DNA from: an uncultured Bacteroidota bacterium | GTDB lineage: Bacteria > Bacteroidota > Bacteroidia > Bacteroidales > F082 | Assembly (NCBI GenBank): GCA_937912115.1 | Contig: CALDOI010000048.1 | Coordinates: 89,870 to 153,869 of the forward strand | Direction of reading: 5' to 3' | Length of the DNA stretch: 64,000 bases | In this document: positions 54,742 to 63,620 of the stretch, piece after piece | How the letters are laid out: every line of letters starts with the position of its first letter | Numbering within the stretch: the stretch's first letter is position 1 | Notes under the pieces: model-generated | The model's input: only the letters and a program-made list of their open reading frames with translations | The model's database searches: none | What the model was told of the DNA's origin: nothing | Made by a program: the position numbers and the translations under genes

Positions 54742-54807
54742 CAAAGACACACCATAAATCAATAGTTACCAAATAAAATCAATGTTTAGGGATATTTTAT
54801 CTACGAA
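54742..54807 (-). promoter_or_regulatory. LytTR-type direct-repeat operator and promoter, site D
   Basis: Read leftward: repeat 1 TTCGTAGAT (54799-54807), repeat 2 AACATTGAT (54778-54786), 21-base period with CCC in the spacer; 30 bases after the second TTG comes TGTCTTTG (54742-54749), 39 bases before the VTC start. This site alone also has a TTTG at -33-like spacing. Confidence 0.78.
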
Positions 54808-55225
54808 AGAGTAGTTGGTAGTATTTAAGATGCTTTCTCAAACGCCGGAATATTACCACAAAGTAATAGCCAAAATCCCTACAAACGTGGATGTTGAGTT
54901 TATTATTTTGCATTTGATATTAAAATTTGTCTTTTATCAAATATTGACATCTTTTTGATGATATATAATGTCCCGGTAAACTTTTTTATAAAACATTAAC
55001 TTTTTGAAAAAACATTTGTCTTTGATAATATAAGCATTGCTAAATCAAAGGTTTGTTTTTAGATTTGGATTAATTATTGTCAACTATCTCAACTTACATT
55101 CGGCTACTTATAATATTGGTTAGAAATTATTAACTGATAAAGCATATTTTTACAGATGGAAATAATTCATCACAAAACTTGAACTCGCTATCTTAACTAA
55201 ACTTACATACAGGGTTTTTATTCTT
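54808..55225. other. Intergenic region between VTC and DUF5686 genes
   Basis: About 420 AT-rich bases between divergent genes. No gene, repeat or clear promoter for the rightward gene could be placed. The last 55 bases are open in the DUF5686 frame without a normal start codon. Confidence 0.4.
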
Positions 55226-57682
55226 TTGTTGTTAACTATAGCAACATTTATGGGTGCTCATGCTCAGCTCACTAAAATAATGGGAACAGTAAGTGATAGT
55301 GCCAGCGGCGAGCCCATGCCATTTGTTAATATAATTATTAAAGGAACCAGCGTAGGTGCCACAAGTGATTTTGATGGTAAGTACTCCATCGAAACACTAT
55401 CATCGGGCGATACTATTATTGCATCCTTTATAGGATATAATAGAAAATCGACTCATATTTCAAATGGAATATTTCAGGTTATTGATTTTGTAATGACCTC
55501 ACAACATGTTCTGTTAGCTGATGTGATAATCCGTCCCGGGATTAATCCTGCCGAAGTATTGCTCGAAAAAATTATCAAGAATAAAAGAAACAACAACCGT
55601 GATCATTTTGATGCATATCAATATGAAGCCTACACCAAAATAGAACTCGATGCTAACAATATAACCGAGAAATTCAAGAATAGAAGGATATATAGGCCGT
55701 TTCAATTTATTTTTGATAATGTTGACACATCTACAGTAAATGGGAAAACTTATTTGCCAATTTTTTTAAGTGAAGCTATTTCGGATGTTTATGCTAAAAA
55801 AGAACCCAGGTCATTTATTGAAAAAATTAAGGCAACAAAAATAAGTGGCATCAACAACCAAAGTGCTATGCAGTTGCTTGGAGATGAATTTCTGGGAACA
55901 AATATTTATGATAATTATATTCAAATATTCCAGTTAAACTTCGTTAGTCCTATAGCTGATGGAAGCCTTCCTTTTTATAAATACTATTTGGTCGATAGTG
56001 CCTATTTTGAGGGTAACTGGTGCTATAAGGTTATGTTTAAACCCCGCCATAAGCAAACCTACACCTTTAACGGAAATTTTTGGGTACACGACACAACATT
56101 TGCAATAAAGGAAATAGAAATGCGTGTTGCTGAAGATGTTAATATGAACTTTGTTAACGATCTGGTAATTAATAAAACCTTTCAGTTAGTTGATGGCGAA
56201 CATTGGGCATTAACCCGAGACTACACAGTTGGTGATTTTAACTTGATTGAAGGCAATAAAAAAGTGCTTGGGTTTTTTGGTAAAAAAACTACTTCATACC
56301 GAAATTATATACTTAATCAACCAAAGGAAAACGAGTTCTATAAAGCTCCGGTTAATGTAATTGTTGCCGATAGTGCTGATGATCAAACCGAAGAGTTTTG
56401 GTCGGGTAGCAGGCATGAAGAGTTGAGCAAAGATGAGCGAACGGTATATTACATGATCGATACTCTCAGTACAATTCCGCAATTTAAAACTTATATAGAT
56501 ATTGTAGAGATGGTAGTAACCGGATACTATGTAAAAGGAAAGTTTGAAATTGGACCATATGCCTCTATGATAAGCTTCAATGCTGTTGAGGGAGCACGGT
56601 TTAGGTTTGGTGGGCGTACCAGTAACGAATTCAGCAAAAAGGTTATGATAGGAGGGTACCTAGCCTATGGAACTTTGGATAGCAGGTTTAAGTACGGAGG
56701 GAACGTACTTTATATGTTTAATAAAAATCCGCGCCGGGCATTAAGTGGCTCATTTAAGTATGATTTGGAACAACTAGGGGCAAGCCAAAATGCATTTAGA
56801 GAAGACTTTTTTCTGGCCTTCCTTTTCCGGCGTCAACCTGCCGACAAGTTATCCTTGGTAGAGGAAATTAAGTTAAGCTATGAACATGAATATTTTACCG
56901 GATTTAGCAATACTTTTATTCTAAAAAATAGAAATTTATATCCCATAGGTGGTACTACGTTCGAAATTAATGACCCTTTGCCTGATGATTCTACACACAA
57001 AATAATTGAAGATGCAATAACTTCAGCCGAGATTGGTGTTGATTTAAGATTTGCGTATAAAGAGCGTATTTCGATGGGAGAGTTCGAGCGTATCAGTCTT
57101 GGGGCAAAGTTCCCGATCGTAAATATTAAATATGCCTATGGTATTCCCAACCTATTTAAAAGCGACTACGAATATCATAAACTGCAATTGAGCGTAAAGC
57201 ATTGGTTTAATGTATTTAATATTGGATGGTCGAGATTTAGGATTGAGGGCGGTAGAATTTGGGGAACTCTGCCTTATCCATTACTTAAACTTCATGAAGG
57301 AAACGAAACATATTTTTTTGATGAGGCTGCATTTAATATGATGAACTATTATGAATTTGTTAGTGATAAATATTTAAAGGTGTTCTATACACATCACTTT
57401 AACGGATATTTGTTTAACCGAATACCACTTTTTAGAAAGCTGAAATGGCGCGAAGTAGCATTTGTAACAGGCCTAGTTGGAGGTATGGATCAGAAAAATC
57501 GAGACTATTCAGTTCGCCCACAAGACATGTATTTTCTCGACAAGCCATATTTTGAAGCTGGTGCAGGTATCGAAAACATCTTTAAAATATTACGTGTTGA
57601 TGCTGTTTGGCGGTTATCATACCTCGATCATCCAAATACTTCTCCATTTGGGATCAGGTTTAGTATGCAGTTTAATTTTTAA
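55226..57682 (+). CDS. DUF5686 outer-membrane protein with carboxypeptidase-like N-domain
   Basis: 818 residues from a TTG. N-domain KIMGTVSDSASGEPMPFVN (about 17-100), then the DUF5686 body with INPAEVLLEKIIKNK, YQYEAYTKIELD and a C-terminal barrel ending SPFGIRFSMQFNF. The start is odd: the signal peptide pattern (KLTYRVFILLLLTIATFMGA) begins about 12 codons before the TTG, and the frame is open back to a stop at 55163-55165 with no ATG, GTG or TTG there. Either a rare start codon is used or the start has mutated. DUF5686 function is unknown; it is common in Bacteroidota. Confidence 0.82.
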   Translation: MLLTIATFMGAHAQLTKIMGTVSDSASGEPMPFVNIIIKGTSVGATSDFDGKYSIETLSSGDTIIASFIGYNRKSTHISNGIFQVIDFVMTSQHVLLADVIIRPGINPAEVLLEKIIKNKRNNNRDHFDAYQYEAYTKIELDANNITEKFKNRRIYRPFQFIFDNVDTSTVNGKTYLPIFLSEAISDVYAKKEPRSFIEKIKATKISGINNQSAMQLLGDEFLGTNIYDNYIQIFQLNFVSPIADGSLPFYKYYLVDSAYFEGNWCYKVMFKPRHKQTYTFNGNFWVHDTTFAIKEIEMRVAEDVNMNFVNDLVINKTFQLVDGEHWALTRDYTVGDFNLIEGNKKVLGFFGKKTTSYRNYILNQPKENEFYKAPVNVIVADSADDQTEEFWSGSRHEELSKDERTVYYMIDTLSTIPQFKTYIDIVEMVVTGYYVKGKFEIGPYASMISFNAVEGARFRFGGRTSNEFSKKVMIGGYLAYGTLDSRFKYGGNVLYMFNKNPRRALSGSFKYDLEQLGASQNAFREDFFLAFLFRRQPADKLSLVEEIKLSYEHEYFTGFSNTFILKNRNLYPIGGTTFEINDPLPDDSTHKIIEDAITSAEIGVDLRFAYKERISMGEFERISLGAKFPIVNIKYAYGIPNLFKSDYEYHKLQLSVKHWFNVFNIGWSRFRIEGGRIWGTLPYPLLKLHEGNETYFFDEAAFNMMNYYEFVSDKYLKVFYTHHFNGYLFNRIPLFRKLKWREVAFVTGLVGGMDQKNRDYSVRPQDMYFLDKPYFEAGAGIENIFKILRVDAVWRLSYLDHPNTSPFGIRFSMQFNF

Positions 57683-57783
57683 TATTTATTCGCCTTCTTT
57701 TCTCTTTTCTCAGCTTTTTTCTCTTTTGGAGTTTTTGCTGACTCTTTTTTTTCAGCTTTCTTAGCGTTTTGTCCTTTTGCCAT
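57679..57783 (-). CDS. 34-residue lysine-rich protein
   Basis: Begins MAKGQNAKKAEKKESAK and ends EKREKKANKY; about half Lys and Glu. From memory similar tiny MAKGQ...KK proteins occur in other Bacteroidota, so I take it as real although very short. Its stop overlaps the DUF5686 stop by 4 bases on the opposite strand. Only 27 bases separate it from the lipase stop (57811) on the same strand, so it may be the last gene of that unit. It is probably disordered and may bind nucleic acid. Confidence 0.65.
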   Translation of the reverse strand: MAKGQNAKKAEKKESAKTPKEKKAEKREKKANKY

Positions 57784-57810
57784 GATTATATATTTTAAAT
57801 ATTTATAATA

Positions 57811-58854
57811 TTAATTGAGTGGTACTGCTCCAAGAAGTTTAAGATAATTATTGTGATTATGCTCAACCATCAGCCAATGATCGTACCAATTAATAGAGTC
57901 AAATACATTTGTCCCAGATGGGTTTGTTGTAACAGGAAAATTCCCAATCGTATCTGCCACAACAATATTATAGTACTTTATTCCTCTTGAGGTAAGAGAA
58001 TCTTGTGCTGTCCTAATTATAAGTCGGTAAAGCGATGATGTTTCAACAGGAATATTTTTATCAATAATGCCAGGTAAATTTGAGTAACCATATGGAATCA
58101 TATCCAATGAATTTACGTACATACTAAATGATCCATCCAGTGGAAGAGTACTTAAAAAATTGTCTCTAAAACTTTTGTTTACCCATCCCGGGCCTGCAAA
58201 TGCATAAGTGGAAAACGAAAACTTATCCTTTAACTGATCGTTTGTTATTAGCCAATATGCTATTAGAGGGGCAAGACCACCACCAAGGCTATGCCCTGTT
58301 ACAAATAGTGGGATTTTCGTTGAAGTAGAAATCGATTTCAAGTAATCCTCAAGAGTTGATCCGTTATCCGGATCTTTAGTTTCTAGTATGCTATTAAAGT
58401 CATTCATCGATCCTCTTGATACTGAATCACCTGATTTCCCATAGCTGAATTCAACAAGTTTAAATACGTCAACATCCGATAATATATTACCTATTGAATG
58501 AACATTTGTGCCTCTTATGGATATCGCAAATGCAGGACTATCACCAGTTGTGTTAGTAGCAACATAAACGAGGTTTTCGTTGTTAGGTGTAATCCCAGGG
58601 CCCCATGCTAAACTCCAATTACCACGTGTTGTGAGCGATGTGTCGGAAAGTAGATTTAATATGTAATGTTTAATAGTGTCAGGAACCGAATCGTCTGCTA
58701 CGTAAGCTATGGCTGACAATGTCATCATTTGACCCGGCAGATTAGGATTTTCAAGTCCGATATCATCCGATGAGTCATCATCTTTTTTGCAACCCTCAGA
58801 AAAGATAAATATTGATAGAATTATTAAGCCAGCAAATAGTAGATTCTTTTTCAT
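57811..58854 (-). CDS. Class 3 lipase-like lipoprotein
   Basis: 347 residues. Lipobox FSEGC followed by KKDD, so lipidated. Alpha/beta-hydrolase fold of the Lipase_3 type: FAISIRGTNVHS (oxyanion region), the nucleophile motif VTGHSLGGGLAP with its Ser, AFAGPGW and DMIPYGYS with the likely Asp, and a late YDHWLMVEHNH with a likely His. It would cleave an ester or lipid at the cell surface. A good promoter lies upstream. Confidence 0.85.
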   Translation of the reverse strand: MKKNLLFAGLIILSIFIFSEGCKKDDDSSDDIGLENPNLPGQMMTLSAIAYVADDSVPDTIKHYILNLLSDTSLTTRGNWSLAWGPGITPNNENLVYVATNTTGDSPAFAISIRGTNVHSIGNILSDVDVFKLVEFSYGKSGDSVSRGSMNDFNSILETKDPDNGSTLEDYLKSISTSTKIPLFVTGHSLGGGLAPLIAYWLITNDQLKDKFSFSTYAFAGPGWVNKSFRDNFLSTLPLDGSFSMYVNSLDMIPYGYSNLPGIIDKNIPVETSSLYRLIIRTAQDSLTSRGIKYYNIVVADTIGNFPVTTNPSGTNVFDSINWYDHWLMVEHNHNNYLKLLGAVPLN

Positions 58855-58880
58855 AGTAGCAGAGCAGATTGTTAATTATA

Positions 58881-58910
58881 CAAAAGTAATCTTATTTAGA
58901 TCAATTTCAA
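58881..58910 (-). promoter_or_regulatory. Lipase promoter
   Basis: Read leftward: TTG (58908-58910), 19 bases, then TACTTTTG (58881-58888). Both elements and the spacing fit the Bacteroidota housekeeping promoter. The start codon lies 26 bases on. Confidence 0.7.
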
Positions 58911-58920
58911 ATAATATTAA

Positions 58921-59736
58921 TTACTTATAAGTTTTATTAGCCAGCCGTTTTTTCATCATAGGTATACTAACGAAAACAAAGAGAAGAGTAACTGAGAGCG
59001 GCCCAAAGATCGTCCACCAAATAGAAAAATCAACCACTACACTCATAAAATACAGACCCCACCAAAACAGTACTTCGCCGGCATAATTAGGATATCTTAT
59101 TAATCCCCAAACTCCTTTTTGCAATCGCTCATTTGAGCGATGCCCTGATTTTAAATGGAGTCTTAGTGTATCATCAGCAGTTTTTTCGAGGTATATTGCG
59201 GCCATTGTAAAAAATACGGTAGATACAGTAAACCATGAAGTTGGAGAGGCAGCCGTTGAATTGAAAGCATAGAACAAGGGAACTAAACCCGCAAACACAA
59301 TTGCAGTGGGTAACAAATGAATTCCAAAAAAGCTCACCAGCCAATAATACCTGCCGGTACGTTTTTTAATATTAACATATCTCCAGTCTTCATCCTCAAA
59401 CCCATCCCACCTCAATATCCAGTTCCAGGTTAATCTCGTTCCCCATATAACTACTACTACCCATAATATTTTGTAATAGAAATCTGTTTGTGCTGAATTG
59501 AAAAGCCAATAAATAACTATAAAAATAGGAGCTGCACTCCAATATGGATCATATACACTAGAGTTACTATGACGAACACTAAAAATAAAAACTATAATCA
59601 TGGCAATAAAATCAGCCAAAGCTGTTTTCAATAATATGTTGGCAATTGGTGTGTACTTAAGTGTAACAATTGCAGCCATAAGTGCAATTGAATAAATCAC
59701 CAATATATGAAGCAGATCTTTTACTTTTTGTTTCAT
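58921..59736 (-). CDS. DUF1295/steroid 5-alpha-reductase-like membrane protein
   Basis: 271 residues from the ATG at 59736, with 6-7 membrane helices. DUF1295 markers: VYDPYWSAAPI near 64, WGTRLTWNWILRW near 105, DEDWRY, and GLIRYPNYAGEVLFWWGLY near 208. The family is related to 5-alpha-reductases and isoprenylcysteine methyltransferases; the substrate in bacteria is mostly unknown. Stands alone. Confidence 0.88.
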   Translation of the reverse strand: MKQKVKDLLHILVIYSIALMAAIVTLKYTPIANILLKTALADFIAMIIVFIFSVRHSNSSVYDPYWSAAPIFIVIYWLFNSAQTDFYYKILWVVVVIWGTRLTWNWILRWDGFEDEDWRYVNIKKRTGRYYWLVSFFGIHLLPTAIVFAGLVPLFYAFNSTAASPTSWFTVSTVFFTMAAIYLEKTADDTLRLHLKSGHRSNERLQKGVWGLIRYPNYAGEVLFWWGLYFMSVVVDFSIWWTIFGPLSVTLLFVFVSIPMMKKRLANKTYK

Positions 59737-59929
59737 GATAGCTGATTGATACTTATCAACTACAAAGGTGGGAATTAAACATGGAATATGCAAAATAAAA
59801 CGACGGATCAAACCAAATATTTGGCGGGAATATTGTTTACAAACGAATTTTATTCATAATTCAAACCTATGGATTTTCAATCCATGGTGATTTAATTGCT
59901 ATTAGATAACAATCATATATTATCTGCTT

Positions 59930-60460
59930 TTAGTCAAGTTTTCCTCTAACAACTGTTGCAACTTCAGAAGCCTTTGAGGTAACCAGAAGAATTTTCCCAT
60001 TGGGATCTAATAGTATCATCCTGGGGATAGAGACCACACCATATTCAACTACTACCGGAGATTCAAATCCCTTTATGTCAATTAGTTGAATGTATTGAAT
60101 ACCATCAGCCTCAACAGCATTTAGCCAACTGGTTTTATCGGTATCAATAGAAACTCCTACGATTTCAAATCCTTTGTCCCTATAATCTGCATAAAGTGAA
60201 ACGAGTTCTGGATTTTCTTCACGGCAGAAATGGCACCATGAAGCCCAAAAGTCGATTACTACATATTGACCTCTATAATCAGAAAGATTTATTTCATTGC
60301 CATCTTTATCAGGAAGGGTAAACTCAGGAGCTATTTGGCCAGCTTTTATGCCTATTTCAACGTCACCTGATGAAGGGATGTCATTGGTTTTCTTGCACGA
60401 ACTTACTATTATCATAAGTATTGCTGCAATTATGATAAGTATTTTTGAATTTGATTTCAT
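59930..60460 (-). CDS. TlpA/ResA-type thioredoxin lipoprotein
   Basis: 176 residues from the ATG at 60460. Lipobox IVSSC followed by KK. Thioredoxin-like fold: APEFTLPDKDGNEINLSDYR, active site FWASWCHFCREENPEL, cis-Pro SIPRMILLD. The active site is CHFC rather than the usual CPPC/CEPC. Such proteins reduce disulfides outside the inner membrane. No cytochrome c biogenesis genes lie nearby, but the nar cytochrome c could be a client. Confidence 0.9.
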   Translation of the reverse strand: MKSNSKILIIIAAILMIIVSSCKKTNDIPSSGDVEIGIKAGQIAPEFTLPDKDGNEINLSDYRGQYVVIDFWASWCHFCREENPELVSLYADYRDKGFEIVGVSIDTDKTSWLNAVEADGIQYIQLIDIKGFESPVVVEYGVVSIPRMILLDPNGKILLVTSKASEVATVVRGKLD

Positions 60461-60568
60461 CTGTTTTTTGCATTTATTTGTTGCAATAGTCGTGATAAAC
60501 ATTGATTCCTTACAAAACAATGAAAAAATATTACATAAAATCAATAAATAAATATTTTGTGCTACTGT

Positions 60569-61870
60569 TTATGGGATAATCCTTATTATCTCAAACGAGT
60601 AATTATCACCTTGCTTTATTACCTTAAAAACGGAATATGGGGTAACCGCATTTCCCTCATTATCAATATCGCAATTACCACTTGCTCCTATATAATCAAT
60701 ATTCGAACTTTGTGTAATTGTTTTCATTGATTCCCATCCTAGTGAAGGAAAAACAATGGAGTCGCCACTGTTATAGTGTGATATGGGTCTTATATTTTCA
60801 GCAACCATCTCTCTGAATATGTCAATAGAAACCACTCCAACACTATTCAATGTTTTTTCCAATGCAAGAGCATAGAGATATCCAATATCATAAAATTGAG
60901 CATTATAGGAAGCCACATCCTGATCAAACTCCTGAAATAGTTTTTCCTTAAAGTAGATGTATTCAGTACTAGCAGTATCAGCGGAGGGGAAGGCTCCAAA
61001 GTTTCTTGGATGACCATTAACCTCTCCTAGTATAAAGTCGATTGGTGCCTGGAAAAAGTCTGAAGAATAAAGACCATCACATAGAATATATGTGGTATTA
61101 GTTATTTTGTTGCTTGTGTATATACTTCCAAGGACTGTGAAAAATTCGTTGTAAACAACTGGGTTTAGCATGGATACAAATATTCCATCCGGATTGTTAA
61201 TGAGTAATTGATCCATTTTATTACCATAGTCAGGATCGTTGGCACTAAAATTAACCATTACCGACGCTCCGCTCCCATATGCTGTCTGAAACGCATTTGC
61301 AAGTTCCATTGAATACGCATCTCCATCTTCAACAGCAATTGCAATATTGGTAATTCCATAATCAACTGCTTGATCTGCCAACACATTGGCTTCAAATGGA
61401 TCGGGTGAACATAAGCGTTGAAAATATTCAGAAATGCCCGAGAGGCTTGAAGCGGTTGCCGAACCTGCAATAATCGGGTAATGAAATGGTATTCCCACTT
61501 CGTTTACAACCCCGGTGGATGAGGAGGAAAAGCTTGTTACCATACCTACCAAAAACAGACTTTCGGCAATAATGTTTTGTGCTGCAATTGATGCAGCAAC
61601 TTCTCTGTTGGCACCTTGAGAACTTTTAATATTAAGTCTGATTTCGTATCCATTACCAACACCACCTGATGCGTTTATTTCATTTATTGCTGTTCTTAAA
61701 GCATTCTCTCTAAGTGTTCCTTTTTCCTGATCTAAAGGAAGAATTACCCCTAGAGTTACATACTTAATTTCGGTATTTGTATTATTATTTTTTTTGCATC
61801 CGGATGAAAGAGTAAATGCAACTGCAAGAGTTATTGCCATGGCAATTGTAAGGAAAGTATTAGTTTTCAT
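60569..61870 (-). CDS. Branched-chain-amino-acid-type periplasmic binding lipoprotein
   Basis: 433 residues from the ATG at 61870. Lipobox LSSGC followed by KKNN. Peripla_BP_6 fold: VTLGVILPLDQEKGTLRENA, VAASIAAQNIIAESLFLVGM, GSATASSLSG, and NPDGIFVSMLNPVVYNEF. Members bind amino acids or amides. No permease or ATPase is near, so it may sense rather than transport, as similar Bacteroidota lipoproteins may do. Ligand unknown. Confidence 0.82.
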   Translation of the reverse strand: MKTNTFLTIAMAITLAVAFTLSSGCKKNNNTNTEIKYVTLGVILPLDQEKGTLRENALRTAINEINASGGVGNGYEIRLNIKSSQGANREVAASIAAQNIIAESLFLVGMVTSFSSSSTGVVNEVGIPFHYPIIAGSATASSLSGISEYFQRLCSPDPFEANVLADQAVDYGITNIAIAVEDGDAYSMELANAFQTAYGSGASVMVNFSANDPDYGNKMDQLLINNPDGIFVSMLNPVVYNEFFTVLGSIYTSNKITNTTYILCDGLYSSDFFQAPIDFILGEVNGHPRNFGAFPSADTASTEYIYFKEKLFQEFDQDVASYNAQFYDIGYLYALALEKTLNSVGVVSIDIFREMVAENIRPISHYNSGDSIVFPSLGWESMKTITQSSNIDYIGASGNCDIDNEGNAVTPYSVFKVIKQGDNYSFEIIRIIP

Positions 61871-62220
61871 GGTAGATAGGTTTATGTGTGATTTTAGATG
61901 CAAAGTAATAATGGAATATCGTAAGTGCATCTGCTTCAGCAAATATAATTATATTTTATGAAATATTTATTGTGCCTGAAAACATAACTTTATCAGGTAA
62001 ATTGTATCTAATTTCAGGAACTATAGTTCCATTGATCACGATCCTACAAGTTTGAATATCAGTTTTTAATCAATCATTTTTTTATAACGAATGTGTATTT
62101 ATGATTGCTTTTACAAGCAAAAAATTTAACCATAACGTAGCACAAAGGTAATCACGAAGTAGCAGGAAGGCCTATCTTTCTAATATATGGTATTCAAATA
62201 AAATATGTTTTCCCAACCTC

Positions 62221-62241
62221 AGCGTAGTCTCTGACTACGCT
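62221..62241. repeat. 9-bp inverted repeat of the GCGTAGTC family
   Basis: AGCGTAGTC-TCT-GACTACGCT. Same core as the 15-bp repeat at 50887-50918. Confidence 0.75.
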
Positions 62242-62250
62242 ATCTGGAGT

Positions 62251-62268
62251 TAATATCCTCAGATATTA
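62251..62268. repeat. 7-bp inverted repeat TAATATC-CTCA-GATATTA
   Basis: Perfect stem with a 4-base loop, 10 bases after the GCGTAGTC palindrome. It resembles the stem of the terminator at 51027-51042 (AATATC-GATATT) but has no T-run. Confidence 0.5.
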
Positions 62269-62634
62269 TGTTTAATCACAAAGTACATAACAGCACTGAA
62301 ATCAGGAGATTTATACACCACCATGCATAGCCAGAGACTACACAGAGTTGAAGTTCAAGTTTGATTCTGAGGCACGGACTATTAGTTCATGTCTTTTTTT
62401 TTTGATAAATAATGAAAAAAAATCATTGTTTGGAAAGTGGTCAACATCAGATTAGTTATCTGTTAATAATTCACAATTAGTTGTTAATTTATTGTTATAG
62501 GTAAATTTTGTACAATACAATGCTAGTTTTGCAACGTATGTTTGACCTTTTATAATGAACAAAATGCAAGTAATTATCTGAAAATAAGGTAATTTAACTA
62601 AAAAACTAATTTAACTAAAAAAAAACAAGCAATA

Positions 62635-63507
62635 ATGAAAGTAAAAATTACGCAAATAATCGTTCTGGTTTTTGTAACAATGCTTTTTTCGTATTGTTCG
62701 AAAGAAACAGATAAACTAACACTTACTGATAATGGTAATGAGACAGAATTAAAAACAGCCCCCGAATGTATTGGATACCCTTTGCAGGACTATATGCCAC
62801 AAAATACCTTAATGACTTCTTTCGAAGATCTAATTATTACGGGTAATATGATCTCGAAGTCTGTCACAAATCCTAATAGTCCTTTATTTCCAACATATGT
62901 GCAATGTGATGTTACGAATTCCACAATCACTTTACCTCAGCTTGCTTCTTCGGTTTCAATTAGCTGCTATTACGGTGGTAATAAATGGGAGTCACAAATA
63001 ACTGCATATGATATTAATGGAATTCCAATTGGTTCTGACAATAGTGGTAATATTAATTCAAGAGGATGGGAAAATTTATCAATATCTGATATAAATGGTA
63101 AAATTGCCTATATTACCCTAAGAAGAGCTTCAACTATACAGTTTTCAAGGTGGAAAAACTTGCAAGTTTGCTATGCAGCTTCTTGTGAGATTCCTACAGC
63201 TTATGCAGATACTGACACTCCTGTTATTTGGCCACCAAATAATAAAGAAGTTGAAGTAATATTCTTTGGGAATAATACTAATGATTGTGAAGATGCAACT
63301 TATACTCTGGTTGATGAATATGGAGAGTACTCCTATTCAGGTGATATCCCTGACGGACCTTATTCCATTGACTTAATTTTAAGAGCAAAAAGAAATGGCA
63401 AAGATAAGGATGGAAGAAAGTATACGTTTACGATCACTTCTTCCAATGACGAAGGAACAACTTCAGCCTCTGTTGATGCAATTGTTCCGCATGATAACAG
63501 ACCGTAA
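62635..63507 (+). CDS. Exported lipoprotein with Ig-like C-terminal domain
   Basis: 290 residues. Signal with lipobox LFSYC followed by SKE. The middle (about 55-180) is a beta-rich domain with ITLPQLASSVSISCYYGG, SRGWENLSISD and ITLRRASTIQFSRW, which may be a carbohydrate- or calcium-binding sandwich. The last 100 residues carry PVIWPPNNKEVEVIFFG, the WPPN motif seen in Ig/cadherin-like repeats of secreted proteins, and end with TTSASVDAIVPHDNRP. Function unknown; likely surface-exposed. A terminator follows. Confidence 0.72.
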   Translation: MKVKITQIIVLVFVTMLFSYCSKETDKLTLTDNGNETELKTAPECIGYPLQDYMPQNTLMTSFEDLIITGNMISKSVTNPNSPLFPTYVQCDVTNSTITLPQLASSVSISCYYGGNKWESQITAYDINGIPIGSDNSGNINSRGWENLSISDINGKIAYITLRRASTIQFSRWKNLQVCYAASCEIPTAYADTDTPVIWPPNNKEVEVIFFGNNTNDCEDATYTLVDEYGEYSYSGDIPDGPYSIDLILRAKRNGKDKDGRKYTFTITSSNDEGTTSASVDAIVPHDNRP

Positions 63508-63555
63508 CCGGAGTACTGCTTTTAAGAATTCGTATCTTTCAGATATAATATTTTG

Positions 63556-63592
63556 ATTAACCCCGTTCTTTATGTCGGGGTTAATTTTTTTA
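63556..63592 (+). terminator. Rho-independent terminator
   Basis: TTAACCCCG (63557-63565), 10-base loop, CGGGGTTAA (63576-63584), then a T-run. It ends the 62635 gene. Confidence 0.92.
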
Positions 63593-63620
63593 TTACAAAA
63601 CAAATTATTCCCTTCCGAAA

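Larger units (their letters stand above)
61943..62634. other. Gene-poor region with palindromes
   Basis: About 690 bases without a gene. It holds the second GCGTAGTC palindrome (62221-62241), a second small palindrome (62251-62268) and a T-run near 62396. The A/T-rich right end should hold the promoter of the 62635 gene. Confidence 0.5.

Noticed and set aside
54920..54950. TTTGATA ... TATCAAA inverted repeat
   Set aside because: AT-rich 7-bp stem with a long loop; expected by chance in this DNA.
59740..59811. Upstream in-frame codons of the DUF1295 gene
   Set aside because: The extension lacks family similarity; the ATG at 59736 fits better. The same reasoning was used to shorten the genes at 15074, 35182, 47761, 50725, 52471, 53226, 54703, 60460 and 61870.
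62405..62450. Minus-strand TGTTGACC ... AATGATTTTTTTTC resembles the LytTR-like sites
   Set aside because: The repeat period is 18 rather than 21 bp, no TTTG box follows, and the next leftward gene is over 500 bp away.
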